64,000 nucleotides of DNA from Welwitschia mirabilis (lineage: Eukaryota; Gnetophyta; Gnetopsida; Welwitschiales). Shown here one piece after another: positions 33,063-44,932 of the stretch; position 1 is the stretch's first letter; every line of letters starts with the position of its first letter. The stretch is taken from positions 205,830,525 through 205,894,524 of the forward strand of contig JBOZIK010000001.1 in assembly GCA_051453625.1 (NCBI GenBank). Direction: 5' to 3'. A model generated the notes under the pieces. The model worked only from the letters and a program-made list of their open reading frames with translations. It made no database searches and was not told the origin of the DNA. The position numbers and the translations under genes are program-made.

Positions 33063-34034
33063 TCTATAATCATAAGTTCAAATAAGATAATATCATGAAT
33101 CTAAGAGAAATTTAACCAAAGACTTAATAGACAGATGACAAGATGGGTATAGTAAGATTTAATCATAAATTTTCATCTCATACAAGAAGATAACTTTAAG
33201 ATATTGAGGAATGGTAAATAAATATAAGATAAGCATAAACATAGAGTTTTTCTTATTTAAGAAACATATGATCTAACAACTGACTTATAGGAATACATAC
33301 ATATTGATCTCAATAAACAAATGAATAAGAAAGAAATATTAAGAAATTTAAGATAATAAATTCATCCATAAACATGATGATTTCAATATAAAATGTATAA
33401 GATAGGACTAATAAGGAAGCATGAAAGTAAAGAACCATACCCATAAGTTCATTATTCAAAGACAAGTTCATTATTCAAATATCTTCCAAGTGTTTTAAAG
33501 CTTCTGATCCTCCTAATATTCTAAGATTTCATGGCAAGATTATTTTGAAAAAATAAAACTAGATTTGAGGAAGGAATAGCTCTATTTAAAATGAGAGAAC
33601 ATGTGTAAGATGATGAAACTCAAGAATACAAAAGGATACATCATGAAGTAATGTTAAGAGGAGGGTTACATAATGTTTTATAAAAGATTGTCTAGCCATC
33701 AAGCACTTTTAATAATATAAATAAAGACAGTGCTTCATATTTAATAACGAAAAAAAGGAATAAATAACATGCCTCCCCACTATATACTTAATCAAGCATA
33801 ATTTCTATGAGGTACATAATTAAATAAAAGAAATCATTTCCACCACAAGAGCATCTAAAAATTGTATGCAAACATTTAATCAAAAGGTACTCATATTATA
33901 ATTTAATAAGACTGCATCTTAAGAACATAACAATTATAATCACTGGGGGCCTCAATTAATTCAATATTTTTCAAATATTTTATTAAACATAAATTGGCAA
34001 ATTTTATAAGAAAAGAAAAAATGTAGATGTGACA

Positions 34035-34047
34035 TTTCTCAGCTCCT
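34035..34047 (-). promoter_or_regulatory. polypurine tract of T
   Basis: The minus strand reads AGGAGCTGAGAAA immediately before the TGTCAC start of the 3' LTR. The end of the integrase frame overlaps it (residues GAEK), as is usual in this group. Confidence 0.65.
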
Positions 34048-35323
34048 TAAGAAGTTTTGTCCTCAAAACTTACTAAAAGGTTAGGTCTTTAGTGATAAGT
34101 ATCTACTTTTTTCCCCAAGTTGCTTCTTCCATGGATTGATCTGACCATTAAAATTTATATAAATGTATAGTTTTTCTCTCAAAACCATTTCTTTTAATCA
34201 AGATTAATTGAATAGTCTAAAAGTATGTTAATTTCTTGATCAGAGATTACGTTAGATCCATTAGTTAAGCATCTCCTTAATAAGGATACATGAAATACAT
34301 TATAAAACATGGATATATGAGGTGATAGAGCCAATTCATAAGCAACAAGTCCAATTCTCTTAATAATTTGATAGGTCCCTATGAATCTCGATGCACATTT
34401 CCCTTTCTTGCCAGATCTAAGGATTCCTTTAAAAGATGAACATTTGAGATAAATGTGATCTACTTATTGAAACTCTATTTTTCTTCTTTGACAGTTTACA
34501 TACTTAGCTTGATGATCTTTGATCATCTTTAACCTATTTTAAATTAATCTTATCTTCTCTTTTAGGTATTAAGTAGATGGAACCCTTAATAATCTCTTAT
34601 TAGCTACTTCAAACCATGTAATAGGTGTTCTAAACTTCTTTCCATATAAGGCTTTAAACGAATCACAACCTATTGATTCTTAATAATTATTGTTGTAGGC
34701 AAATTCCACTAATGCCAAATGATCCATCTAAGATTATCTAAACTATCAAATTATAGATCTCAATAAATCTTCCAAGATTTAGTTTGTCCTTTTAGTTTAA
34801 CCATCCATTTAAGCTTGAAAGGCTATGCTCAAATTTAAATTTGTTTCCAACTCATTATGAAAAGAAGTCATAAAATATTGATGTAAACTTACTATCTCTA
34901 TTAGAAATGATCCTCTTTGGCATCCATGTAATCTAACAATGATTCTAACATATTTCTTAATAATTCTTTTAGTTGAATCAATTGTATTAACTAGATAAAA
35001 TTGTGTACTCTTAGTTAATAGATTAGTTACTACAAAAATGGAATCATGCCCTTCCTTTAACTTTGATAGACCGATAATAAAATTCATCCCAACTACTTTC
35101 CATTTCCACTTTGGAATGTTATGAGGATATAAAATTCTAGCTAGGTATTGATGTTTAGCCTTAACTAATTGGCAAGTCATGCATTTTGCTACATAGTTTA
35201 CAATCCTAGATTTTATACCTGACTACTAGAAGTGATATTTGATGTTTCTATAGATCCTTTTAACTCCTAGATGGATAGCATACTGAGTATTTTTGAACTC
35301 CTTCAAAATGATTTTCTTTACTT
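34048..35323 (-). pseudogene. Ty3/gypsy chromovirus integrase of T
   Basis: Integrase inserts element DNA into the host chromosome. From the gap edge the minus strand reads HLGVKRIYRNIKYHF, then CMTCQLVKAKHQ (zinc-binding part). Next, IPKWKWKVVGMNFIIGLSKL (35110-35050) matches the W-x-M-D-F-I-x-G-L start of the DDE core; the catalytic Asp is Asn here. DSIFVVTNLLTKSTQF and VRIIVRLHG follow. Between 34480 and 34380 FQ-DHIYLKC, KGILR-GKKGKC-RFIGTYQII and LRRCL give the GPF/Y-type tail. The last residues read FEDKTS before the LTR. The best open part is 34809-35180; the rest has stops. Confidence 0.85.
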
Positions 35324-36058
35324 NNNNNNNNNNNNNNNNNNNNNNNNNNNNNNNNNNNNNNNNNNNNNNNNNNNNNNNNNNNNNNNNNNNNNNNNNNNNN
35401 NNNNNNNNNNNNNNNNNNNNNNNNNNNNNNNNNNNNNNNNNNNNNNNNNNNNNNNNNNNNNNNNNNNNNNNNNNNNNNNNNNNNNNNNNNNNNNNNNNNN
35501 NNNNNNNNNNNNNNNNNNNNNNNNNNNNNNNNNNNNNNNNNNNNNNNNNNNNNNNNNNNNNNNNNNNNNNNNNNNNNNNNNNNNNNNNNNNNNNNNNNNN
35601 NNNNNNNNNNNNNNNNNNNNNNNNNNNNNNNNNNNNNNNNNNNNNNNNNNNNNNNNNNNNNNNNNNNNNNNNNNNNNNNNNNNNNNNNNNNNNNNNNNNN
35701 NNNNNNNNNNNNNNNNNNNNNNNNNNNNNNNNNNNNNNNNNNNNNNNNNNNNNNNNNNNNNNNNNNNNNNNNNNNNNNNNNNNNNNNNNNNNNNNNNNNN
35801 NNNNNNNNNNNNNNNNNNNNNNNNNNNNNNNNNNNNNNNNNNNNNNNNNNNNNNNNNNNNNNNNNNNNNNNNNNNNNNNNNNNNNNNNNNNNNNNNNNNN
35901 NNNNNNNNNNNNNNNNNNNNNNNNNNNNNNNNNNNNNNNNNNNNNNNNNNNNNNNNNNNNNNNNNNNNNNNNNNNNNNNNNNNNNNNNNNNNNNNNNNNN
36001 NNNNNNNNNNNNNNNNNNNNNNNNNNNNNNNNNNNNNNNNNNNNNNNNNNNNNNNNNN
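35324..36058. other. assembly gap (735 N)
   Basis: It hides the RNase H-integrase junction of T. Open frames crossing it are artefacts. Confidence 0.95.
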
Positions 36059-36604
36059 TTAGGTTGGATAGAGTGAAATGTACTTGAGGCTTTTATGATC
36101 TATCCAAATTTCAACTCTTTCTTCATGTGATTAGTGCCTCCAAATTTTAAGTGAATGAACCATAGTATCTAGTTATAATTCATGAACAGGATAGTTCTTT
36201 TCATGATTTTTCAACTATCTTGATGAATAAGTAATAATTCTTCCTTCCTACATTAATAATACTCCTAATCCATTCCCAAAACCATCTGTAAAAACTGTAT
36301 AAGTTTTCCTAGTTCTGCCATTTTCAAAGTAGAAGAAGATAGAAGTGCCTTCTTTAATTTTCAAAGAGCTTCATTGCATTAGACAGTCCATCCAAAGGGA
36401 TGATCCTTTCTTAACTAGTTATGAGAGGAATAGTAATCTTAAAAAAGTTTGAAATGAATCTTTGATAATATCCTGCTAAACCAAGAAAATGCCTTACCTT
36501 TGTCACTGATTCTAGATTAGGCCAATCAAACACTACTTATACTTTATCACTATCCATAGTGATTCCTTCTTTAAATATTACATGTTTTAGAAATTTAATC
36601 TTAG
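36059..36604 (-). pseudogene. RT thumb/connection and RNase H of T
   Basis: RNase H degrades the RNA strand of the RNA:DNA hybrid. The minus strand reads FKEGITMDSDKV, WPNLESVTKVRHFLGLAGYY and RFISNFFKI from about 36560 to 36420, the standard block after RT in Ty3/gypsy pol. Weaker RNase H sequence follows, then EIWIDHKSLKYI near 36120-36075, the conserved DHKSLKY motif. The frame is lost at least twice. The domain is cut by the 735-base gap. Confidence 0.8.
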
Positions 36605-37330
36605 TTAATTAAAATTCACATTTTGCAAGTTGGCATAGAATTGGTTTTTTCTCAGCATATCTAATACAATTCGTAAATGCTTCTCATGCTCTTCCTTCAT
36701 TGTTGAATATATGAGAACATCATTAATTAATACCACTCTGAATTCATCAAGGTAAGCTTGAAAAATATTATTCATCATAGCCATAAATGCAACCTGTACA
36801 TTAGTGAGTCCAAATGGAACTACTTGAAATTCATAATGACCATACTTGATATGAAATGTTGTTTTGAAAATGTCTTGTTCTTTTATTCTAAGTTGGTGGT
36901 AGTCTAACTTAAGGTCAATCTTCGAGAAAATCTTTACAAATTTTATTTGATCAAAAAGGTTTTCTATACTAGGCAAATGATAACTATTCTTAACTATCAT
37001 CCTATTCAACATTCTGTAGTCCACACACAACCTTAACCCATCATCCTTCTTCTTAATAAATAGAACTGATGCATCCCAAGAAGAAATACTTAGTCTAATT
37101 AATTTCTTATCTAGAAGTATTGTTAATTATGTCTTTAATACTACTAGTTCTACAAGATTCATTCTATAAGGTGCTCTTGAAATGGATTTTGATAATTCTT
37201 TGAGGGTTATCTCAAAATCCTCCACCCTTTTTGGTGGATAACCTGATAGATCTTTTGATAAAACATCTAAATATTCCTACGCAACTAGAATATCTAACAA
37301 GTTTGTCACATGTTGTGAAGAATGGTTAAA
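36605..37330 (-). pseudogene. Ty3/gypsy reverse transcriptase of T
   Basis: The best open frame (37030-36605) covers most of the palm: VDYRMLNRMIVKNSYHLPSI, FDQIKFVKIFSKIDLKLDYHQ, FKTTFHIKYGHYEFQVVPFG, LTNVQVAF, then the active-site strand VVLINDVLIYS and EEHEKHLRIVLDMLR. The family motif is VFIDDILVYS; here the first Asp of the pair is Asn, so catalysis is lost. Upstream (37330-37031) DASVLFIKKKD and LRLCVDYR continue the domain through stops. The near-complete 141-codon frame is the best preserved coding stretch of the window. Confidence 0.9.
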
Positions 37331-37720
37331 TTTGATGATCCTAAAAACTTATCCATGTGTGACTTTGCTTTTCATTTGCTTACCTGTAGTTATTTTTTCT
37401 AACATATGTTCTGATAAGATTAGAAAATTTATTCTTCTTTCTCTAGAATCTATTACTAATATATTTCTATGATAGCAATCTATCTTTGCCTTATTATCTT
37501 GCAACCAATTCATTCCTAAAATGATGTCAAAGTAACCCAACTCTAAAACTAGAAATTGCATTGTAAAATTTAAATCACCAATTTGTAAAGTACACAAAGG
37601 ATTTTTTCTAATTATTTTCAATTGTCATCTCTTTGGAAGTTTTATGATTAATTACTTAGTTTTAAAAAGTTTTGAAAATAACTTATTAAATATCTCATAG
37701 GAAATGAAGGAACTAGATGC
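37331..37720 (-). pseudogene. retroviral-type aspartic protease of T
   Basis: The open frame at 37621-37349 reads PLCTLQIGDLNF, FLVLELGYFDIILGMNWLQD and KAKIDCYHRNI. The block after the active site, YFDxILGMDWL then KIDC, is diagnostic of chromovirus protease. The D-S/T-G catalytic triplet would lie upstream near 37710-37640, where the frame is broken. It lies between gag and RT as expected. Confidence 0.85.
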
Positions 37721-37799
37721 ATCTAGATATAATAAAAGCTTCACAAGAATGTACCTAAAGTTTGAATAATTACTTCTAGCTAAGTGCCTTCCCAAAAGA

Positions 37800-38781
37800 C
37801 TAAAGCATACAGCTTTCTAACATCTGAAGAAGTAGATTCCCCCTTCTTCCTTTTAGGGCAATCTCTAAGATAGTGAGGTTCTTGATGAAGAAAATACTTC
37901 ACATTTATGACATTAGTAAGCTAGTTGTTTCTTAGTGGTCTAACAATTCTGCCTCTTCCTCTAGTTGGTTGCATCTGTGCTCTTCCCTGTAGTTGAAATG
38001 TTGCAATGTTATTGACTATAGCCATATTCATCTTTTTTCTTCCCCTAAATAAACTTGTATTTTGATTAAATGTCTTTCTTCATGGTTGAGGGCTTCTATT
38101 CTCATGATGCATCTTTTTGTCTCTCTAATGTTTCTTTTGGTAGACCATGATTCTTCACTAATTCTTGCCTTGTCTAAGTCTTCTGTAATGATTTTGGGTT
38201 GGAAGATTCTAACTTGGTTTTTAATTATATGATGCAACCCAATCATGAATCTATGAACCTTTATCTTTTTTCTTTCTACTAACTCAAGAACATATTGTAA
38301 GAGCTCCATGAATTTATATTCATATTGAGCTATAATCATGAAATTCCATTTAATACCATAGAATTCATCAGCTTTTGTATTTAAGAAAAAAACTAATATG
38401 GACATGTCTCTAAAACTTTCTTCAAACTCCTCTAAATTAATAGACAATGGAAGAGATATTCGAAACTTTTCTGCATCCCATCATAATGCTGCTTCCTGCA
38501 CAAGCTGATGGTTTGCTAGTAATGTCTTTTATTTAGAAGTAAAAATCAAATAAATCCAATTCTCTTTTTATAAAGATTAACCAAGCCTCAACATTAGTTA
38601 CACCATTAATACCCTTAAAATTTGGAGGGTTCATTCTTTTGAATTGCAACAACAATTTTTTAAGAGATTCACCACTTTTCCTACCATTGTTTTATTTGTG
38701 AATTTTGTTTATAAGAATATTAACTACATTAACTAAGGCAGTATCTTTGGTTTATCAGTTTATTATCCTTTTAGGAGCCAT
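37800..38781 (-). pseudogene. gag of T
   Basis: The start MAPKRIIN at 38781 suits the short basic start of this group. LKKLLLQFKRMNPPNFKG and VEAWLIFIKRELD (about 38660-38570) match the PPxFxG-xxxxEAxxWL block. The open frame at 38447-38028 reads LEEFEESFRDMSI, IAQYEYKFMELLQY, KVHRFMIGL and IIKNQVRIF, matching the retrotransposon gag fold (W-x-F-x-x-x-F, AQYExxFxxL, FxxGLxxxI). A zinc knuckle remnant ending HYLRDCPKRK is near 37870; its first two cysteines are gone. Gag would coat the RNA. Confidence 0.85.
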
Positions 38782-38986
38782 ACTGATCTTGAAAGTTTAT
38801 TTAGAGATATTAATATTTGCAATTTTTGTGATAATTAATTAACTTAAAAAAGAGCTATGATAAGAATATTTGCAATTAATAAGTTTATACAAAGAGTTAT
38901 TGAAATTATTTCTAGTACTCTTGCCATCCTAGACTCTAACGTTAAAATGATTTCACATTAATTATACCTAACAGATCAAAACATAC
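38782..38986 (-). other. leader of T between primer site and gag
   Basis: 205 bases of untranslated leader. No feature seen beyond T-rich runs. Confidence 0.5.
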
Positions 38987-38998
38987 ACTCTAATATCA
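38987..38998 (-). promoter_or_regulatory. primer-binding site of T
   Basis: The minus strand reads TGATATTAGAGT, two bases from the LTR. It differs from TGGTATCAGAGC (initiator tRNA-Met) at three positions, all G-to-A or C-to-T. Confidence 0.85.
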
Positions 38999-39256
38999 AA
39001 TGTAATGATCTAAAATTTTATAAGTGAAATTTCTTCATACTTAATGCTCTAATATAGAACTTCATAGAGGATATTTATTCTAGTATATTACCTAGATATT
39101 TTAGATGTGATTTATTAGTTAAGTGTTCCTATGCATACCATTAGTTATAATCTGAATTTAGTTTTAAACTCAACATGATTCTACTTAAGATTATGCACAT
39201 AGAGTAGACAATGAAATCTTGAGGATTATATTACCTATAAGGCAAAATGAATATGG

Positions 39257-39257
<1 letters not shown>

Positions 39258-39296
<39 letters not shown>
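39258..39296. repeat. (TA)n(CA)13 compound microsatellite
   Basis: TA units run to 39270, then 13 CA units (39271-39296). Confidence 0.95.
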
Positions 39297-39300
<4 letters not shown>

Positions 39301-41916
39301 TCTTAATTATTAATGCTAATTATAATGCCTAAGATTAATTTAATTCATATATATTCATAAATATATAAATATATATATTTTATGATGTATTACTAACATT
39401 CCATTAAAAACCCTTTAGGTTCTCTTATTAAGATTTAATTATAGAACTATGAGTAACTAGAGTTTAAGTAAAGATGATGTGAATATCCTTAATAAAAAGA
39501 AAAGATTAATGATTTTGTAAGAAGGGGGAATTAAACATCTGACCTCTTTACTTTCATCTTAACATTATTCAAGCCACCAAATGAGATACTCATCATACCT
39601 GATTTAGAAGTTTCAGAGTTATTACATACGGTTGGAAAAGGGGAAAGAGGTGTATTGAGTTGCTTAATAGGAAGGAATAATAGATAAGATGGAACTTGTA
39701 AATTACCACTTGAGATCTGAGATATCTAATTACCCATACTTCATGTGAACGGGGTTCATTTATGAAACCAGTTCATAAGATGAAAGACCAATAAAAGCAT
39801 AGAACATCAAATGAGAAGCAAGAAGATGGACAAATGTAGATAACCAACTTAGCTATATTTCACATAAGAAGTGGCATGCAAAAGAGATGGGAGGAACACA
39901 AGCATATGGAAGAATAGAAGCATAATAATAATGGATCATAAAACTGTTACATGAGAACAAAGACACACAAGATATTATACTTGTCTTTCCACAACATTCC
40001 TTTCCTTTTTTCTTAAATCCTTTGGTGAAATGTAGTTTTGAATGAATTAGATTTAGAAAACCTAGTTGAAACATGATTGGACTTCTAATGTGAGAGATGT
40101 TTTGGATAGCCAATGCATTCAACGTTTAGAGGAAACAAGAAGTTTAAGGAGTGTTTGGATGAGGAAATGGCAAATGAAGGAGTATAGACATCAAAGGAGC
40201 ACATTAGTTGTAGGGCATTTTAATAGATTCAACAAACTAGAACAATTCTTTGTTTGCCTAATTAAGAAAGGATTATTTCAATGGAGGGCATTATAAAATC
40301 GATTAAAGGATTAAAAGATAACTTCACCTTGACTACCCACTCAATCACATTACTATTAAACCCCAAAATAAGAAGAGTGTAGAAATTATATGATGCATTA
40401 TCTATTAAAGGCTTACACTTCAAGCAATGCAGAGAGGGGAGTGGTGATGTGAAAAAGACAATTTGCATTATGATTTGCTCTAGAAAAATGTTTAGTTTTC
40501 TATCAATCTTATTTCAATACTATAACATTATTACCCACTTATCAAAGAAATAGCGATTAGCGTAAGCCCAACACCCAACCAACTAACCAATTCTCAGCAT
40601 GAAATGTTCTTCACCTACCTCTTTAGATTTCTTTTTTTTTTTATATTTTAAATATTAGAAACCACTCACTTTAATTTAAATACCAATTTAATAAGGTAAA
40701 ACATCCTTAAAATAATGCATCTCTCTAAAACATCTTTTAACATTAGTCTGTATGTCTTCTTGTTCCTAACCTATGAGAAAATTAGCATTTTTGTCCTAGA
40801 TTTATTCTATGTTTAACACAATTAAACATTGGAAATTCCTCATAAATGAAGCCAACAAATAGATTAAATGATAAGGATAAAAGTTCATATCCAACAATTC
40901 CTTAATGAAGTAATGGTAGGGAGTGGTTACTAAGACAAGGGAGGATGATGGTTTAAAACCCCACTATGAACACAAAGGCCCATAACTTTTGCTATTTATC
41001 ACCCCATATTTTTAATAAATCTAATATTTAAGACCTTTAATTAAATTTAGAGGGACTCATTTAATATTCAATATTCAATCCTTAGTAAACTTTCAAAAGG
41101 AAAGGTAACCCCCTTTTCTTGGACTTAAATTTCCTTGAAAAGAAGGAAAGGTCTCTTGTTGACATTAAAAGATAATTTATCAAGGATACATAGACTCAAG
41201 AAAAGCATCAATTTATCACAAACTTTTACCAAAGTTTTTCAATGAAACATTGCAATGAAACTTTCCACTCATGATATAATAATAAAACACAAAATTCAGA
41301 CTCATTCCAAGAAATCATAAATTTTTTCATTCGATATCTAATAAAATATTTTATAAATACATGGGTAATTATTTAAGATTTTAATAAATTTCACTAGATA
41401 ATAATTAGAAAATTTGAGGTTCAATAAAAATTTTATTGCTCAATTTCAAGAAGGAAAAATCATCACTACATAAAATCATAGAATTCCATAGTAAACTTGA
41501 AGTGCTGCAAGCCACATACTTATGAATAAATAGAGTTTGTTTCTCATCACAATAACAAATAACAAATTTAATATGCATGTATTTAGGTATTTATCTCTAA
41601 TTTCTAAAAGAGATACAATTAATCAAAAGATATTCCCATCAATATAGATCCAATAATCCTTTACGACCTCATGCCATCTTAGTAACTAGAATCTAGATTT
41701 ACCACCTGTTACAAAACGATATGTGATGAGAACTGTGAAAATCTCATAGCCCCTTGTATGGCCTAGGTAAGAATAGGTAGTTTGGTAAGATTCTTTAAGG
41801 ATTAATATAGAAAGAACAACTCAAGACTTTAAGAAATCTAAGATATAACACAGATAATGAGCTCATGGTTATGAATGAGAATATAACATGTAATAAATCT
41901 CTCAATCACTTCATTG

Positions 41917-42000
41917 TCCTGTTCGATGGTCTATAAAGCCCACTACCTCATTTGACAATCTGTGAAGCCCAGTGCCTCATTTGGTAATTTGTGGTACTCA
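41917..42000. repeat. CACTG...CAGTG minisatellite, 39-kb LTR copy
   Basis: Three units of the array seen at 32744-33062, including CACTACCTCATTTGACAATC and GTGCCTCATTTGGTAATTTG, before the microsatellite and gap. Confidence 0.7.
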
Positions 42001-42126
42001 TAATAATAATAATACACACACACACANNNNNNNNNNNNNNNNNNNNNNNNNNNNNNNNNNNNNNNNNNNNNNNNNNNNNNNNNNNNNNNNNNNNNNNNNN
42101 NNNNNNNNNNNNNNNNNNNNNNNNNN
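42001..42126. other. TAA/AC microsatellite running into a 100-N gap
   Basis: (TAA)n then (AC)7 ends at 42026; N run 42027-42126. The left side corresponds to about 32880 of the complete LTR and the right side to about 30139, so sequence order jumps backwards across the gap. Confidence 0.9.
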
Positions 42127-44770
42127 TATATAAATATATATATTTTATGATGTATTACTAACATTCCATTAGAAACCCTTTAGGTCCTCTTATTAAGATT
42201 TAACTATAGAATTATGAGTAATTAGAGTTTAGATAAAGATGATGTGAATATCCTTAATAAGCTATTGTTAGGTTTCTGAATTCTATTTTCCTTAACAAAA
42301 AGAAAGGATTAATCATTTTATGGAAAGGAGTAATTAAACATCTAACCTATTTTCTTTCATCTTAACATTCCTCAAGCCACTAGATGGAATACTCACCAAA
42401 TCTAATAAAAGGGGACCTTGTAAATTACCACTTGAGATCTGAGATATTCGATTATCCATACTTCATGTAAATAGGGCTTATTTGTGAAACCAAATCATAA
42501 GATGAAGAACTAACAACAAGCATAGAATATCTAATAAGAAGTAAGGAAATGAACAAATGCATACAATCGGCTTAGCTATATTTCGTGGAAGAAGTGACAC
42601 ATAGAAGAGAAGGAAGGGATACAAGCATATGGAATAATAAAAGTATAATAACAATGGATCATGAAACTGTTACATGAGGACAATGATGCATAAGAGATTA
42701 TACTTGCCTTTCCACATCATCCCTTTGTTTCTTCTCAAATCCTTTAGTTGAACATGGTTTTGAATGAATTAGATTTAGCAAACCTAATTGAAATGAACTT
42801 GAGCTTCTAATGTGAGAGACATTTATGATAGTCAATACCTTTAATATTTAGAGAGAACAATAAGTTGAAGAAGCGTCTAGAGAAGGAAATGACAGATGAA
42901 GGAGTATAGATGTTGAAGGAGCACACCAGGTGTAGGAAATTTTAACAAAAGCAACAAACTAGAATAATGCTTGCTTCACCTAATTAAGAGAGGAGCCTTT
43001 AAATGGAGGGCATTATAAAATTGATTAAAGAACTAAAAGATAACTTCACCTTAACTATTCACTCAAATCACATTATTATTAAACCCTAAAACAAGAATGG
43101 CATAGAAATTATATGAGGCATTATCTATTAAAGGCATGTGCTTCAAGCAACATGGGGAGAAGAGTGGTGGTGTGGAAGAGGAAATTTACATCATGATTAA
43201 CTCTAGAAAAATGCTTAATTTTCTATTAATCTTAATTCAATACTACAACCTTATTACCCACCTATCAAAAAATAGTGTTTAGCCTAGCATAATACCCAAC
43301 TAACTAATCAATTCTTAGCATGAAATGTTTTGTGCCTGCCCCTTTAGATTGCATTGTTTTATGTTTGTAATACTAGAAACTACTTGCTTCAATATTAATA
43401 CCAATTTAAGAAGGTAAAATATGTCTAAATAATTGCATCTCTCTATAAAACCTCTCAACATTGGTTTATATGTCTTCTTGTCCCTAACCTATGAGAACAT
43501 TAGTGTTTGCCTCTCAAATTTCTTCTACATCTAACATAGTCAAATATTAATAATTACTCATAAATAAAGCCAATATATAGATCAAATAAGAAGAATAAAA
43601 GTTCATATCCAGTGGTTTCTCAATGGAGTAATAGTAGGGGATGGTTACTAAGAAGAGGAAGGGTGGCCGTTCAAACCCCATTACAAATGCAATGGTCCAC
43701 AATATTTGCTAATTATCATTTTCTCTTTCTAATAAATCTAACATTTAAGATCTTGAATTGACTTTAGAGGGACTCATTTAATATCCAATCCTCAATTCTC
43801 AATAAACTTTCAAGAGGAAAGATAATTCTCTTTTCATGGGCCTTAATTTCTTTAGAAAGAAGGGAAGGTCTCTTGTTCACATTAAAGGATAATTTATGAA
43901 GGATACATAAACTTAATCAAAACATCAATTTATCACAAACTTTTACCAAAGTTGTTAAATGAAACATTACGATATAATAATAAAACATAGAATTCATATT
44001 CATTTCAAGAAGATTATTAAGAAATCACAAAATTTTCCATTCAATATCCAATAAAATATTTCATAAATAAAGGGGTAAAGATTTAATATTTTAATAAATT
44101 TTCCTAGATATTAACTAGAAAATTCAACCTCCAATAAACAAATTTTATTGCTCAATTTCAAGAATGAAAAATCATCACTTCATAAAATGATAGAATTCTA
44201 AAGTAAGCTTGAAGTACTACAAGCCAGACACTTATGAATAAAAAGAGTCTGTCTCTCATCACAATAATAATTAACATATTAAATTTTATGTATTCAAGTA
44301 TTTAACTCCAATCACAAAAAAAATATTAAATTAATTAAGAGATATTTCCATCAATATTGATCCAACAATCCTTCATGAACTCATGCCATCTTTATAATTA
44401 GACTACATATTTACCACCTGTCACAAAAAGACATAAGATGAGAACTATGAAAATCTCATAGCCCCTAGTATGGCCTAGGTAAGAATAGGTAGTTTGATAA
44501 GATTATTCAAGGATTAAGATAAAAAGTACAATTCAAGACTTTAAGAAATCTAATATATAACATAGAAAATGCCCTCATGATTATAAATGAAAATATCAAA
44601 TATAATATATATAATCTCTATCATCATTATCTTCACTACCTCATTTAGTAAGCTATGAAGCTCACTACCTCATTTGATGATCTGTAATTTTCATATAATA
44701 TTTAACTTTACTACCTTAATTGGTGATCTATGAAGCCCACTGCCTTATTCAGCTATCTATGATACTCATA

Positions 44771-44830
<60 letters not shown>

Positions 44831-44832
44831 GA
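42127..44832 (-). repeat. LTR copy of T, middle part
   Basis: It begins TATATAAATATATATATTTT, equivalent to about 30139 of the complete LTR, and runs to the same minisatellite/microsatellite point (about 32870) before another gap. It is colinear with 29796-34034 throughout. Confidence 0.8.
44632..44762. repeat. CACTG...CAGTG minisatellite, 42-44-kb LTR copy
   Basis: Units such as CACTACCTCATTTAGTAAGC and CACTGCCTTATTCAGCTATC, the same array as at 32744. Confidence 0.7.
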
Positions 44833-44932
44833 NNNNNNNNNNNNNNNNNNNNNNNNNNNNNNNNNNNNNNNNNNNNNNNNNNNNNNNNNNNNNNNNNNNN
44901 NNNNNNNNNNNNNNNNNNNNNNNNNNNNNNNN
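44773..44932. other. (AC)28 microsatellite running into a 100-N gap
   Basis: AC units at 44773-44828, then AAGA and 100 N (44833-44932). The right side resumes at the equivalent of about 32420 of the complete LTR, some 450 bases back from the left side. Confidence 0.9.

Larger units (their letters stand above)
29796..34034 (-). repeat. 3' LTR of T (complete, 4239 bp)
   Basis: The + strand starts TGTAATAACCC and ends TGTGACA, so the minus strand is TGTCACATC...TTACA, a proper TG...CA LTR. It aligns with 39001-42026, 42127-44832 and 44933-46504. It contains an (AT)n tract at 30060-30079 and a minisatellite at 32744-33062. Small open frames in it are not conserved between copies. Confidence 0.85.
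39001..42026 (-). repeat. 5' LTR copy of T, inner part (truncated at gap)
   Basis: The + strand starts TGTAATGATC next to the primer site and aligns with 29796 to about 32880 of the complete LTR. It stops in a TAA/AC microsatellite at the gap. It contains (CA)13 at 39271-39296, where the other copy has only AT. Confidence 0.85.

Noticed and set aside
39853-40468. Three open frames of 68-89 codons in the 39-kb region
   Set aside because: They lie inside an LTR copy of T and are not open in the other LTR copies.
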